Below are positions 30,694-39,406 of a stretch of DNA of 64,000 bases, in pieces. Every line of letters begins with the position of its first letter. Positions within the stretch are counted from its first letter, which is position 1. Position numbers and translations under genes: made by a program. Location: the NCBI RefSeq assembly GCF_009689985.1, contig NZ_QBAW01000004.1, forward strand, positions 1 to 64,000, given 5' to 3'. Source of the DNA: Helicobacter pylori. GTDB taxonomy: Bacteria; Campylobacterota; Campylobacteria; Campylobacterales; Helicobacteraceae. Under the pieces are notes generated by a model. It searched no databases. It was not told the DNA's origin and was given only the letters and a program-made list of their open reading frames with translations.

Positions 30694-31452
30694 ATGGCAA
30701 AACATAGAAATTATGAAATTTTAAATCTCATAGGCTATGCTTTGGCGAAATTTGATAATGATTTTATTAAAGAATTTGGTTTTTCTACTAAAAACGCCTT
30801 TTTTGAATATTGCGTCCAAATCGGCTTGGCTGACACGATCGGTGTTATCAAAAATCGCATGGATTTATTTGATTATTTTTTTCCTAACAAACGCAAAGGT
30901 TGGTGGCAAAAAGGCGATGCCTATATCCATAGAAAATTATGGATTGATAGTTTGTTTGGAAATGAAAGCGTTAAGGGTTTTAGCCATATTGTGAAATGGT
31001 TTTTGCAAGAACAATACGGAATCAAAGATTTAGACATTACCCCTAACGCTTACCTTAAAACCCGCTATAAAAGCATGCAAGAAACGGGTTTAGAAGCCGA
31101 ATTGTATTTTTTAAACCACTATAAAAACATCAAAATATTCTCTTGTGGGCATTTAAAAGACATGCGTCTTTTTGGCGATGGGTATGACTTCTATATTCAA
31201 ACCAACAAGCAGGCGTTTTTAGTGGAAGTTAAGGGCATTAGAGAAAAGCAAGGGGCATTGAGATTGACCCAAAAAGAATACGATCAAGCACAAACTTATA
31301 GCCACGATTATGCGCTTGTAGTGGTATTGAATTTGAGTGAAAAACCCTATCTTTTATCTGTCGCTAACCCCTTAAAGCATTTAGAGTTTAAGGCATGCGA
31401 AAGAAAACAAAAAAGCATTTTAGAATACCACTTAATAGGGCAAATAAAATAA
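30694..31452 (+). CDS. DUF3883-type, PD-(D/E)xK-like protein
   Basis: 252 residues (HP0356 by position). The C-terminal half resembles DUF3883 (NOV_C): TGLEAELYFLNHY, then LFGDGYDFYI and AFLVEVKGIREKQGALRLTQKEYDQAQTY, where Asp and E-x-K fit a PD-(D/E)xK nuclease core. The N-terminal 120 residues are of unknown type with many aromatic residues (GWWQKGDAYIHRKLW). DUF3883 domains often occur in restriction and defence proteins. It follows lepA closely and is upstream of the OLD nuclease gene on the same strand, with a 154-bp gap and a separate promoter there. Function unproven. Confidence 0.75.
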   Translation: MAKHRNYEILNLIGYALAKFDNDFIKEFGFSTKNAFFEYCVQIGLADTIGVIKNRMDLFDYFFPNKRKGWWQKGDAYIHRKLWIDSLFGNESVKGFSHIVKWFLQEQYGIKDLDITPNAYLKTRYKSMQETGLEAELYFLNHYKNIKIFSCGHLKDMRLFGDGYDFYIQTNKQAFLVEVKGIREKQGALRLTQKEYDQAQTYSHDYALVVVLNLSEKPYLLSVANPLKHLEFKACERKQKSILEYHLIGQIK

Positions 31453-31514
31453 AATAACTATATTAAAAGTGGGGTTCATTTAATCTAATTAGTAGCAGTG
31501 GTTGGAAATTTAGA

Positions 31515-31520
31515 TATAAT
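31515..31520 (+). promoter_or_regulatory. -10 element for the OLD-family gene
   Basis: TATAAT 86 bp before the ATG at 31607, with AAGGA (31593-31597) as RBS. The leader contains GGAT-GAGAAA-ATCC, a small hairpin. Confidence 0.5.
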
Positions 31521-31606
31521 GAAGAAATTTTATACCAAGCTTGAGAGACGGATGAGAAAATCCGCTTGAATTATCTTAAAAACGAGCCAAGAAAGGAAAA
31601 ATCCAC

Positions 31607-34051
31607 ATGAGCAATCATCATAACAACAAAAAAGAAGAGAATACAAACAAGGTGCAAGCTACCCCCCCCCCCCCCAATAATAGTAACGATGGAGTTACAG
31701 AGCCTTTAAAGGTAACCACGCGCTATTTAGAGGTTAAGAATTATAAAAATATTGGCTTAGAGAAAAACGCTTTTGTTGAAGATTTGGATAGTTTTGATCT
31801 AGACAATAAGCCTAAGCAACAAATTGAGTTTAAAGCGTTCAAACTTTTTTTAAACCACACTTTCACAGATAAGTTAGGGGGATTGATCATCATTATTGGT
31901 GAGAATAATACCGGTAAAAGCAATTTATTGAAAGCTTTAGGGTGTTTTAGCGAGCATGTAAATGAATTTAAGAAAAACTGCACCCCTAATTATGTGGGCT
32001 ATGAAGAATCGATAAGTTCTTTAAAATTAAGCACCCTTAAAGATAAAAAACCTCAAAATGAAATAACCTTAACCATAGATAGTTCTTCAAAAATCACTTT
32101 TAATGAGAGTATTGCAAAGGTTGATTTGCTTGAAGGTGTTTGCTATAAAGCCCTTAACAATGATTTGTTAAGCGAAGAAGACAAGTTATCTTATGAAAAG
32201 GCTATTGAAGAGTGCCGAAGTTTAGATCCATACAGAAGGGAGAGCAAATTGTTAGACTTATACAATAGCTATAATAAAACCATCTCTTGCATCCCTAGTA
32301 ACATTCAAAATGAATTGCCTTCTCAAGTCATTTCTAACATGAGAGATTTATGCGAGGCATTGTGGGAAGAAAATACGCAAAATTTTAGGAGTGATTTTTG
32401 CGATAATCTTAAAACCAAGTTTAGAAGCGCTTGGTTAGAAAAAATGATTCAAGATCTAACTGCAAAGACAACCCTAGAAGATAAAAATGAAATCCTTAAA
32501 AATTTCAAAGAAAAATTGCTCCCACTCGCTCAAGGGTGGTTTGAAAATGACGACCACAACCACAGAAGTTTGTCTGATTTAAAACTTTCTCAAATCACTA
32601 TCTGGCGTTTTATCAACGATGATGATTTTCTCAAAATAGAATCTGATGAACCCACCAATGAATTAGAACAAGTTTCTAATAACCAACCTGCAATTTACAC
32701 AAGCGTAGATGATTTATTGGATAGCGAACCCATAGATGTGTCTAAAATCTCTCGCTTCCCTCAAGTGATTTACTACGATAACAAAAAGCGTTTCAAACAT
32801 AAGGATTTGATTGTCAAGCCAGAAGAATTGGAAAAAAGTGTCTTTTTTAGGGCGTTTTTTAAAGCTATTGGTGTGAATTTATCAAGCGTTAAGAAAAGTT
32901 ATTCAAAGGCGAGCGGAAACATTGGTTATTTGACACAATTGCAAGATGAGATCAAAGAAAAAGTTATTTCTAAAATTACCAATAGATTTAACAGGCTTTA
33001 TTTTCAAAAAGATCAAAACAGAAAATGGTCGTATTTATTTGATTTTAGATTGGACTTACACAATATTTCTCTATCGCTTTTTAAAAAAGATTCCAACAAA
33101 CAAAAAGAAGTGTTGCATTTAGACGATCAAAGCGATGGGTTTAAATGGTTTTTCAATTTATTTTTTGGTCTTTTATTTGGTAATTCCTTAAAAAAAGATG
33201 CCATTGTTTTGATGGATGAAATGGGTTCAAACCTTTCTGTGCCAACTCGCAAAGAGTGTAGGAAATTTTTAAAAGAGTTTGGGCAAAGAGTGGGAGTTAC
33301 TTTTGTTTTGGTAACCCATGATCCCTTTTTGGTGGATATGAATCATTTAAATGAATTGAGAGTCTTACGCCATGATGAAGAGTCTTTGCAAAGCGTTAGC
33401 ATTCGTCATTTTTCATCTGTGGATTTGGGCGATAATGGGGCATTGAAAACCATTAAAAAATCTTTAGGCGTGAGCCATAAGACTCTTAATGAAAACGATC
33501 GCCTTTTGTTTGTAGAAGGCATTAGCGATTACAATTATTTGAGTGCGTTTAAATTGCTCTATGAACAAGAAAAAAAGGTCTCCTTAGACATGGCGTTTTT
33601 AAACATCGTGTTTTTACCCGTTAACGGACTAGGGAATGATGATTTAAAAGAATCAAAAAAGCCACAAATGAAACAAATTTTAGAAACCTTGGCTGAAGAA
33701 GAGACAAACGCTACGCTATTAGTGGATGGGGATACAAGGGGTAAGGCATGCGAAGAGTTGAATAAGGAATTAGGCAATAAGCTCAATATTCTAAAACTCA
33801 ATGATTGCGATGATAGTTTTAAAAATTTCAAAAACATTGAAGATTGTTTCAGCCAAAAGGATAAAATCAAATTGGACTTAAAAAATAAAAGCTCTCGCTC
33901 ACACACCGCCTATACAAACGCTTTAAAGAATGACTTGCTCTTAAACCCTAATTTAGTGGAAACAGAAACTAAAGAAAATTTTTACAAGCTTTTGGAATGG
34001 CTCTATCTTAAAATGGATACTGATAATCAAGTGGGTAATCAAAAAGCTTGA
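31607..34051 (+). CDS. OLD-family ATPase/TOPRIM endonuclease, phase-variable start
   Basis: 814 residues. Residues about 36-575 form an SMC/ABC-like ATPase: Walker A IIIIGENNTGKSNLLKALG (94-112), signature-like LDDQSDGFKWF (about 503-513), Walker B AIVLMDEMGSNLS (about 530) and the His loop LVTHDPFLVD (about 567). The C-terminal TOPRIM domain has LLFVEGISDYNYL (Glu about 637) and the acidic LLVDGDTRGK (about 704). This is the domain order of OLD nucleases, several of which defend against phages. The N-terminal 35 residues are low complexity and contain TPPPP encoded by a C14 tract. With 13 or 15 C the frame stops soon after. It is in frame (on) here. A 4-bp overlap joins it to a short downstream frame. 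Confidence 0.88.
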   Translation: MSNHHNNKKEENTNKVQATPPPPNNSNDGVTEPLKVTTRYLEVKNYKNIGLEKNAFVEDLDSFDLDNKPKQQIEFKAFKLFLNHTFTDKLGGLIIIIGENNTGKSNLLKALGCFSEHVNEFKKNCTPNYVGYEESISSLKLSTLKDKKPQNEITLTIDSSSKITFNESIAKVDLLEGVCYKALNNDLLSEEDKLSYEKAIEECRSLDPYRRESKLLDLYNSYNKTISCIPSNIQNELPSQVISNMRDLCEALWEENTQNFRSDFCDNLKTKFRSAWLEKMIQDLTAKTTLEDKNEILKNFKEKLLPLAQGWFENDDHNHRSLSDLKLSQITIWRFINDDDFLKIESDEPTNELEQVSNNQPAIYTSVDDLLDSEPIDVSKISRFPQVIYYDNKKRFKHKDLIVKPEELEKSVFFRAFFKAIGVNLSSVKKSYSKASGNIGYLTQLQDEIKEKVISKITNRFNRLYFQKDQNRKWSYLFDFRLDLHNISLSLFKKDSNKQKEVLHLDDQSDGFKWFFNLFFGLLFGNSLKKDAIVLMDEMGSNLSVPTRKECRKFLKEFGQRVGVTFVLVTHDPFLVDMNHLNELRVLRHDEESLQSVSIRHFSSVDLGDNGALKTIKKSLGVSHKTLNENDRLLFVEGISDYNYLSAFKLLYEQEKKVSLDMAFLNIVFLPVNGLGNDDLKESKKPQMKQILETLAEEETNATLLVDGDTRGKACEELNKELGNKLNILKLNDCDDSFKNFKNIEDCFSQKDKIKLDLKNKSSRSHTAYTNALKNDLLLNPNLVETETKENFYKLLEWLYLKMDTDNQVGNQKA
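31662..31675 (+). repeat. C14 homopolymer in the OLD gene
   Basis: Fourteen C starting at codon 19-20. Fourteen keeps the frame to residue 814; fifteen gives an immediate TAA, and thirteen a stop within about 11 codons. A classic slipped-strand switch. Confidence 0.92.
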
Positions 34052-34260
34052 TTGGGGCGATAAAAACATTAAGGGAATTAGAAACCAATGGGACACTCTC
34101 TAATCATTACAGAGACGGCATCAACTATAGTGTCTCAAACCTTAATGGGAATATCCTACCACAAACGAGTTTAAAACACAAGAGCCATAACAAGAAAAAT
34201 GGGGGTGTTTGCTTACAGAATACTACAATAAAGAGCGTTTTAAACAACAAACGAAATTAA
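34048..34260 (+). pseudogene. Short frame after the OLD gene, probable remnant
   Basis: A 70-codon frame from TTG 34048 overlapping the OLD stop (TTGA). The product (Asn/Lys-rich, no domain) is not recognisable. An alternative frame in the same stretch reads LLTEYYNKERFKQQTKLIKN, which looks more like real protein, so this is likely the decayed end of a former gene rather than an intact one. Confidence 0.35.
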
Positions 34261-34478
34261 TTAAAAATTGAATCATTGTTGAATAGTTAGCGGCTATAAA
34301 GAGAAGCTTGCGTTACCGTCTACTTTGCAAGCGATTACAAAAGAAAAGACATTTAATTCTTTAAACTCTTTTAAAACTAATGCTACACAAAAAAGATTAA
34401 CAAGGCTTTTAAAAAAGCGTTATTAGGGAGTTAGGGTATCGCAAAAACCCTCCTATGAATTTTAAAATCGCCAAAAGT
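34261..34478 (+). pseudogene. Gene debris at the block junction
   Basis: No intact gene. A plus-strand frame of about 45 codons without its own start (it includes LALPSTLQAITKEKTF and ends TRLLKKRY then TAG near 34425) looks like the C-terminus of a lost gene. The region lies where HP0356-like and HP1092-like sequence blocks meet. Confidence 0.35.
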
Positions 34479-35288
34479 TTAAGTTTTTGTAGCGAGTTTG
34501 TTGATCGCTTCAGCGTTCATGTCATCTTGATGGGTTTTTAGCACTTTAGAATACATGTCCAAAAAGCGGTTGATTTCAATCAAAGCGCTCATCTCACGCA
34601 CCGCATTGACATTGCTTTTTTCTAGCATGTATTGTCTTAACGCGCCAGAGTCAGAGACTTGATGGACGCCTTCGCCATGATAAGTGTAAAGGTTTTGCCC
34701 TATTTTTTTAAGGTTTTTAGGTTCGCTAAAACTCACTAAAGCTAACGCGCCCGCTTGAATTTGGGCTTCATTATCCCTAAAAGTGATTCCGCCATTTTGA
34801 TCCACTTCAATTTCAGCGTCAGGCATGAGCATGATCCCTCCTTTTTCGTTCAAGCCAGAGCGTGAAAGCACCCTAAAGCCATTAAGAGTAACTAAAAAGC
34901 CGTCTTTATCCACGCTAAAATGCCCGTCTCTGGTATAAGCGACTCCCTCATTAGTTTGTATCGCAAAATAGAGGTTAGGGCTTGTTAGGGCAAAATCTAG
35001 GGGGTTATGCGTTCCTTCAAACGCGCCAAGACTCCTATCGGTATAGATTTCTGATAGGATAGGCACACGATTGAGGTTGCGGTTTAGATATTTCGCGCTC
35101 GCTTTGGTTTGATCTTCTAAAGGCAGTTGCTCTCGGTATTGTTGGTAAAGCCTTAAAAAATCGCTTGTAATCGCATCGTCTCTTTTAAAGCCGTTGGTGT
35201 TTAAATTAGCTAAATTGTTAGAGGTCAAATCCAAGCGGTTAAATTGTGTCGCCATAGCACCTGTGGCCGCATAATACCCATTTTGCAT
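34479..35288 (-). CDS. flgG: Flagellar rod protein of the FlgG/FlgF family
   Basis: 269 residues. Rod/hook family with the N-terminal motif MATQFNRLDLTSNNLANLNTNGFKRD and the C-terminal SNVNAVREMSALIEINRFLDMYSKVLKTHQDDM, both needed for coiled assembly of the axial structure. It corresponds to HP1092, annotated flgG; H. pylori has a second FlgG (HP1585), and this one may serve as the FlgF-type proximal rod protein. It is separate from other flagellar genes. RBS AAGGA precedes the ATG at 35288. Confidence 0.9.
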   Translation of the reverse strand: MQNGYYAATGAMATQFNRLDLTSNNLANLNTNGFKRDDAITSDFLRLYQQYREQLPLEDQTKASAKYLNRNLNRVPILSEIYTDRSLGAFEGTHNPLDFALTSPNLYFAIQTNEGVAYTRDGHFSVDKDGFLVTLNGFRVLSRSGLNEKGGIMLMPDAEIEVDQNGGITFRDNEAQIQAGALALVSFSEPKNLKKIGQNLYTYHGEGVHQVSDSGALRQYMLEKSNVNAVREMSALIEINRFLDMYSKVLKTHQDDMNAEAINKLATKT

Positions 35289-35343
35289 GCAATCATCCTT
35301 TTAAAAGGAAAAATTATAGCAAAAATTAAATAAAAACCATGAT

Positions 35344-36630
35344 TTATTCTAAATAGGTTTTTTTAGGGAATATGATAACCATAACCATAAAGATAATAAT
35401 ACTCAACATGACATAGCCCACAAACCCCGCTTCAAAACCATGCTGTTTGAATTGTAACGCTACATAACTCGCGCTCCCTCCAAAAAGCGCATTGGCGATC
35501 GCATAAGCCAAACCCACGCCAAGCGCTCGCACATGTTCAGGGAATAATTCCGCCTTAATGACCCCAGCAATGCAAGTGTAAAAACTCATGCTGCTCAATG
35601 CGAGTATTTCATAAAATAGGGCTTCATACACACTAGTGGCATGCTTGATACCATAAAAGACAACAGGCGTTACAATAAGCCCTGTGATAGCAAAAACCAT
35701 CAGCATTTGGGTGCGTTTGATTTTATCCGCAAGCATCCCGCATAAGGGCTGTAAGAAGATGAAATAAGAGAGCGCTAAAAGCATGATGAAACTGCTTTCT
35801 TTAGGGCTGAATGATGAGCTGTTGGTTAAAAAGATTTTTAAATACACCGTAAAAGTATAAAAACACAAACTCCCTCCCATAGTTAGCCCAAAGACTATCA
35901 TTAAGGCTTTTTTATGGTTGAGCAATTCCTTTAAACTGCCTCTTTGGGTTTCTTCTTTAATAGTGGTTTTGGAAGTTGTTTTGCTATCCATAGTTTCTTC
36001 CATGATATTTCTTAAAAAGAGCGAAAGTAGGGCTAATATACCCCCTAAAGCGAACAAATAACGCCAAGCAAACGCACTGATTTGCTCATGCGTGTAAATA
36101 TTTTCAACGATAAAGAGCGAAAAAATAGCTAAGAGTTGCCCTCCAACTAAAGTTACATATTGGAAAGAGCCATAAAAACCTTTTTTGCCATTCTTGCCCA
36201 ATTCAGAGAGGTAAGTAGCGACCACGCCATATTCTCCTCCCACGCTAAAGCCCTGTAAAAGCCTGGCTAATAATAAAAACAAGAACGCCCATTCCCCTAC
36301 GATTTCTTTAGTGGGGAGCAATGCGAGCATGAAAGAGCCTAGCGCCATAAGGATAATAGAATACACCATAGAAGTTTTACGCCCCTTTTTATCCCCCAAT
36401 TTACCAAAAAACAAACTCCCCAAAGGGCGCATGAAAAACCCTAGCATGAAAACCAAAAAAGCTGAGATGAGTGCTAGAGTGGGGTCATTGGTGTGGGTAA
36501 ATTCCTTAGCAAAATAAGGGGCAAGGAACGCATAAGCGTAAAAGTCATACCATTCCACTAAATTACCTGAACTAGCGGCTAAAAGGGATTTTAAGGGTTT
36601 TTTGGTGGCGGGTTGAATCTGGGGGTTCAT
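35344..36630 (-). CDS. kgtP: MFS alpha-ketoglutarate permease
   Basis: 428 residues with twelve predicted membrane helices. Major facilitator of the metabolite:H+ symporter (sugar porter-like) type: SSGNLVEWYDFYAYAFLAPYFAKEF at the N-terminus, the loop GKLGDKKGRKTSM between helices 2 and 3, and the GFSVGGEYGVVATYLSE signature. KgtP imports 2-oxoglutarate; the substrate here rests on family similarity. It is followed by flgG 55 bp downstream. The 180-bp gap upstream (36631-36811) is AT-rich; I see no gene in it. Confidence 0.88.
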   Translation of the reverse strand: MNPQIQPATKKPLKSLLAASSGNLVEWYDFYAYAFLAPYFAKEFTHTNDPTLALISAFLVFMLGFFMRPLGSLFFGKLGDKKGRKTSMVYSIILMALGSFMLALLPTKEIVGEWAFLFLLLARLLQGFSVGGEYGVVATYLSELGKNGKKGFYGSFQYVTLVGGQLLAIFSLFIVENIYTHEQISAFAWRYLFALGGILALLSLFLRNIMEETMDSKTTSKTTIKEETQRGSLKELLNHKKALMIVFGLTMGGSLCFYTFTVYLKIFLTNSSSFSPKESSFIMLLALSYFIFLQPLCGMLADKIKRTQMLMVFAITGLIVTPVVFYGIKHATSVYEALFYEILALSSMSFYTCIAGVIKAELFPEHVRALGVGLAYAIANALFGGSASYVALQFKQHGFEAGFVGYVMLSIIIFMVMVIIFPKKTYLE

Positions 36631-36811
36631 GGCTATCCTTGAATAAAATTTTTAGGTAATTTTACTAGGAGTTAGGGAAACCACAGATAATATTTGATTA
36701 ATAGGTTAAAGGTTGGTGCCGTTTGTATCATTGAGAAAAGTTTTTTAAAGAAAATGAATTTTAAAAATTAAAAATAATGTTTTTATTGCCAATATTCAAT
36801 GAAAACAAAAC

Positions 36812-39406
36812 CTAAAAATTTTGCAAAATCTCTCTGTTGCCTTTGGCGTTTCTTGGGGATAAAAAGCCTTGAGCTTCTAATTCGTCAGTAATGGTGGCGG
36901 CTTGGTTGTAGCCGATTTTTAATTGGCGTTGTAAAAAACTCGTAGAAGTGATCTTTTTTTCTAAAATCACCGCTTTAGCCCTTTCTAGAATGTCATCGCC
37001 TTGATAGTTAGGGGTGTCTAAAGGCATGCGCGATTCTTCTAGCAAGAAATCTTTATCATATTCCACTTCTTTTTGGGCTTTAATAAAATCCACGATTTTT
37101 TTGATTTCATCTTCAGTGGCAAAGGGGGCATGCAAGCGCACTAACCCGTTTGTTCCTGGAGGGGTAAAGAGCATATCGCCCCTTCCTAGCAAGCTTTGCG
37201 CCCCATCGGTGTCTAAAATCACTTTAGAATCAATCTTAGTGCCTACCCTAAAACTCACCCTTGAAGGCAAGTTGGTTTTAATCAAGCCGGTTACGACATC
37301 CACGCTTGGGCGTTGGGTCGCTACAATGAGGTGCAAGCCGCTCGCTCGCCCCATTTGAGCGATTCTAGCGATAGGAAACTCCGCTTCTTTGCCCCCTGTC
37401 ATCATCAAATCCGCTAATTCATCAATCACCACAATCAAATAAGGGAACGCTTCAACGCCGTTATTTGGGGCTTGTTCATTATAAGAATCAATGGTTTTAA
37501 CCTTGTATTCGCTCATTAAAGAATACCGGCGCTCCATTTCTTTAGCCACGCTTTGTAAAGCCCCAATAGCTTTTTTAGGGTCTGTGATAATGGGCGTGAG
37601 TAAATGAGGGATGTCCGCATAAATGCTAAATTCTACCATTTTGGGATCGATCATCACTAATTTGAGTTGATCAGGGGGGTTTTTATAAAGTAAGGATAAA
37701 ATCATCGCATTCACGCCCACGCTCTTACCGCTTCCTGTCGTGCCGGCAATGAGCAAGTGAGGGAGCTTTTTTAAATCCGTGATGAAAGGGTTACCCACAA
37801 TGTCTTTGCCTAAAGCTAGAGTTAGAGGCGAGCTGGATTTTTGAAACAATTCGCTTTCTAGAATTTCTCTTAAATAAATAATTTGGCTTTGGCTGTTAGG
37901 GATTTCAATGCCAACGACATCTTTACCTTTAATAGGGGCTTGAATGCGAATGGATTCAGCGCATAAAGTCATCGCTAAATCATCGCTCAAGCCTAAAATA
38001 CGGCTCACCTTAACATTGGGAGCTGGGCGGAATTCAAAAGTGGTTACAATAGGGCCTGAATAAGTGCGGATAATATCGCCATCAATTTTAAAGGTACGCA
38101 GTTTGCTCAATAAATCCTGAATTTTTTGATCAATCTCGTTTTCGTCTAAAGAAGTTTCTTTCAAACAAACCGCATTCAATAATTGCGTGGTGGGAAGCTC
38201 ATAATCTTTGGGTTTTTGCACTTCACCATAATCCAATCCGTCTAATATCTCTTTATTTTCGCTCAATTCTTTAACCATAACGGGTTTTTTAGTGCTTGTG
38301 GGGGTTAGTGGGCTAAAGCTTGGAGCGTTTTGCGTTTCTTTTTCTTCTTCTTTGAGATTTTCTTTTATCGTTTCTTCTATCATTTCTTCTTGCGCGTTTT
38401 CTTGTGGGCTTTCTTCTTTTTTAGGGTGGTTGGGGGTGTTGTGGTTTTCTGTTTTGTTATCATTTTCTAGGTTGGGTGCAGATGCGGGCATGATGGGTGT
38501 GGGCATGATAGGTTTGAGTGTGGCAGGTTTGGGCGTGGTGGGCGTAAGAGTTTCTTTTGTAAGCGTGGGTTCTCTTTCTTTGGTTTCTTGCTTAGGTTCT
38601 TTTAAAGGGGGGTTAGTGGGGTTAGTCAAATCATCAAATCGGTTTCTTTTAGGGTAAATGGTGTAATGGGTAGGGGGGTGTGGGGAAATTTGAACCAAGC
38701 CTTCTTGCGGTTCTGAATCATTTAAAGTCGTGTGATAGGGGGTAGGGATCGCTAAAAACGATTCTTCGTTGGGGGCTTTGTGGTTTTCATCAATGGGGTT
38801 TTCTTTGAGGTTTTCTTTTTCTTTCTCATTTTTAGTTTCTTTTTTTTGAGAATCTGATGGGGTGTTTTCAAAACCTTCTTTTTTCAGGCTAAAATTAGGG
38901 CTAAAAGCCTGTAAGCATTGTTTGTAAATCTCTTTTAAAAGGTTTTGTGTTTTGTTCATATAAGGATAAAAAACGCTTTTAGGGGGTAGTTTGAATAAAA
39001 TCAAATAAGAGATGACTAGCATGAGCGTTATCAGTGCATAAAGCCCAAAGTCCCCTATAAAAGGGCGTAAAAACAAACGCACGCTGTTGCCGATTTCCCC
39101 TTGATTCAACAGGCTAGATTGTAAAAAAAGCAAAGATAAAATGCCTAATAGATGCCCTAAAGTTTTTTCTAAAACGATTTCTGTAAAAGGGTTTTTAGTC
39201 TTGTATAAAAGGAATAAAACCCACGCTAAATAGGGTAAATTAATGAATGAAAGATACCCAAAATATTTTTTATTGATTGCGGCAAACCACACCCCAAAAC
39301 GCCCCACTAAACCGCTATTACCCAGCCATGAAGATAGGGTTAAAAACGCTAATAAAACCCCTATGATTAAAGCCAAATAAAGTTTTTTAGATTTCATCGG
39401 TTGCAC
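36812..39406 (-). CDS. ftsK: DNA translocase FtsK
   Basis: 864 residues. Pumps DNA during chromosome segregation and activates recombination at the dif site. Four N-terminal membrane helices (residues about 8-150), a Pro/Glu/Lys-rich linker (about 170-390), then the motor: Walker A LLIAGTTGSGKSVGVNAM (about 555) and Walker B YLIVVIDELADLMM. The C-terminal winged-helix gamma domain (TSTSFLQRQLKIGYNQAATITDELEAQGF) recognises orienting sequences. It is last in the minus-strand operon that starts with the lipoprotein gene at 45729, overlapping the AddB-like gene by 13 bp. Confidence 0.95.
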   Translation of the reverse strand: MQPMKSKKLYLALIIGVLLAFLTLSSWLGNSGLVGRFGVWFAAINKKYFGYLSFINLPYLAWVLFLLYKTKNPFTEIVLEKTLGHLLGILSLLFLQSSLLNQGEIGNSVRLFLRPFIGDFGLYALITLMLVISYLILFKLPPKSVFYPYMNKTQNLLKEIYKQCLQAFSPNFSLKKEGFENTPSDSQKKETKNEKEKENLKENPIDENHKAPNEESFLAIPTPYHTTLNDSEPQEGLVQISPHPPTHYTIYPKRNRFDDLTNPTNPPLKEPKQETKEREPTLTKETLTPTTPKPATLKPIMPTPIMPASAPNLENDNKTENHNTPNHPKKEESPQENAQEEMIEETIKENLKEEEKETQNAPSFSPLTPTSTKKPVMVKELSENKEILDGLDYGEVQKPKDYELPTTQLLNAVCLKETSLDENEIDQKIQDLLSKLRTFKIDGDIIRTYSGPIVTTFEFRPAPNVKVSRILGLSDDLAMTLCAESIRIQAPIKGKDVVGIEIPNSQSQIIYLREILESELFQKSSSPLTLALGKDIVGNPFITDLKKLPHLLIAGTTGSGKSVGVNAMILSLLYKNPPDQLKLVMIDPKMVEFSIYADIPHLLTPIITDPKKAIGALQSVAKEMERRYSLMSEYKVKTIDSYNEQAPNNGVEAFPYLIVVIDELADLMMTGGKEAEFPIARIAQMGRASGLHLIVATQRPSVDVVTGLIKTNLPSRVSFRVGTKIDSKVILDTDGAQSLLGRGDMLFTPPGTNGLVRLHAPFATEDEIKKIVDFIKAQKEVEYDKDFLLEESRMPLDTPNYQGDDILERAKAVILEKKITSTSFLQRQLKIGYNQAATITDELEAQGFLSPRNAKGNREILQNF

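Noticed and set aside
34479..35288. Horizontal origin of the lone flgG-like gene
   Set aside because: Sequence and codon use look native, and from memory the gene is part of the core genome.
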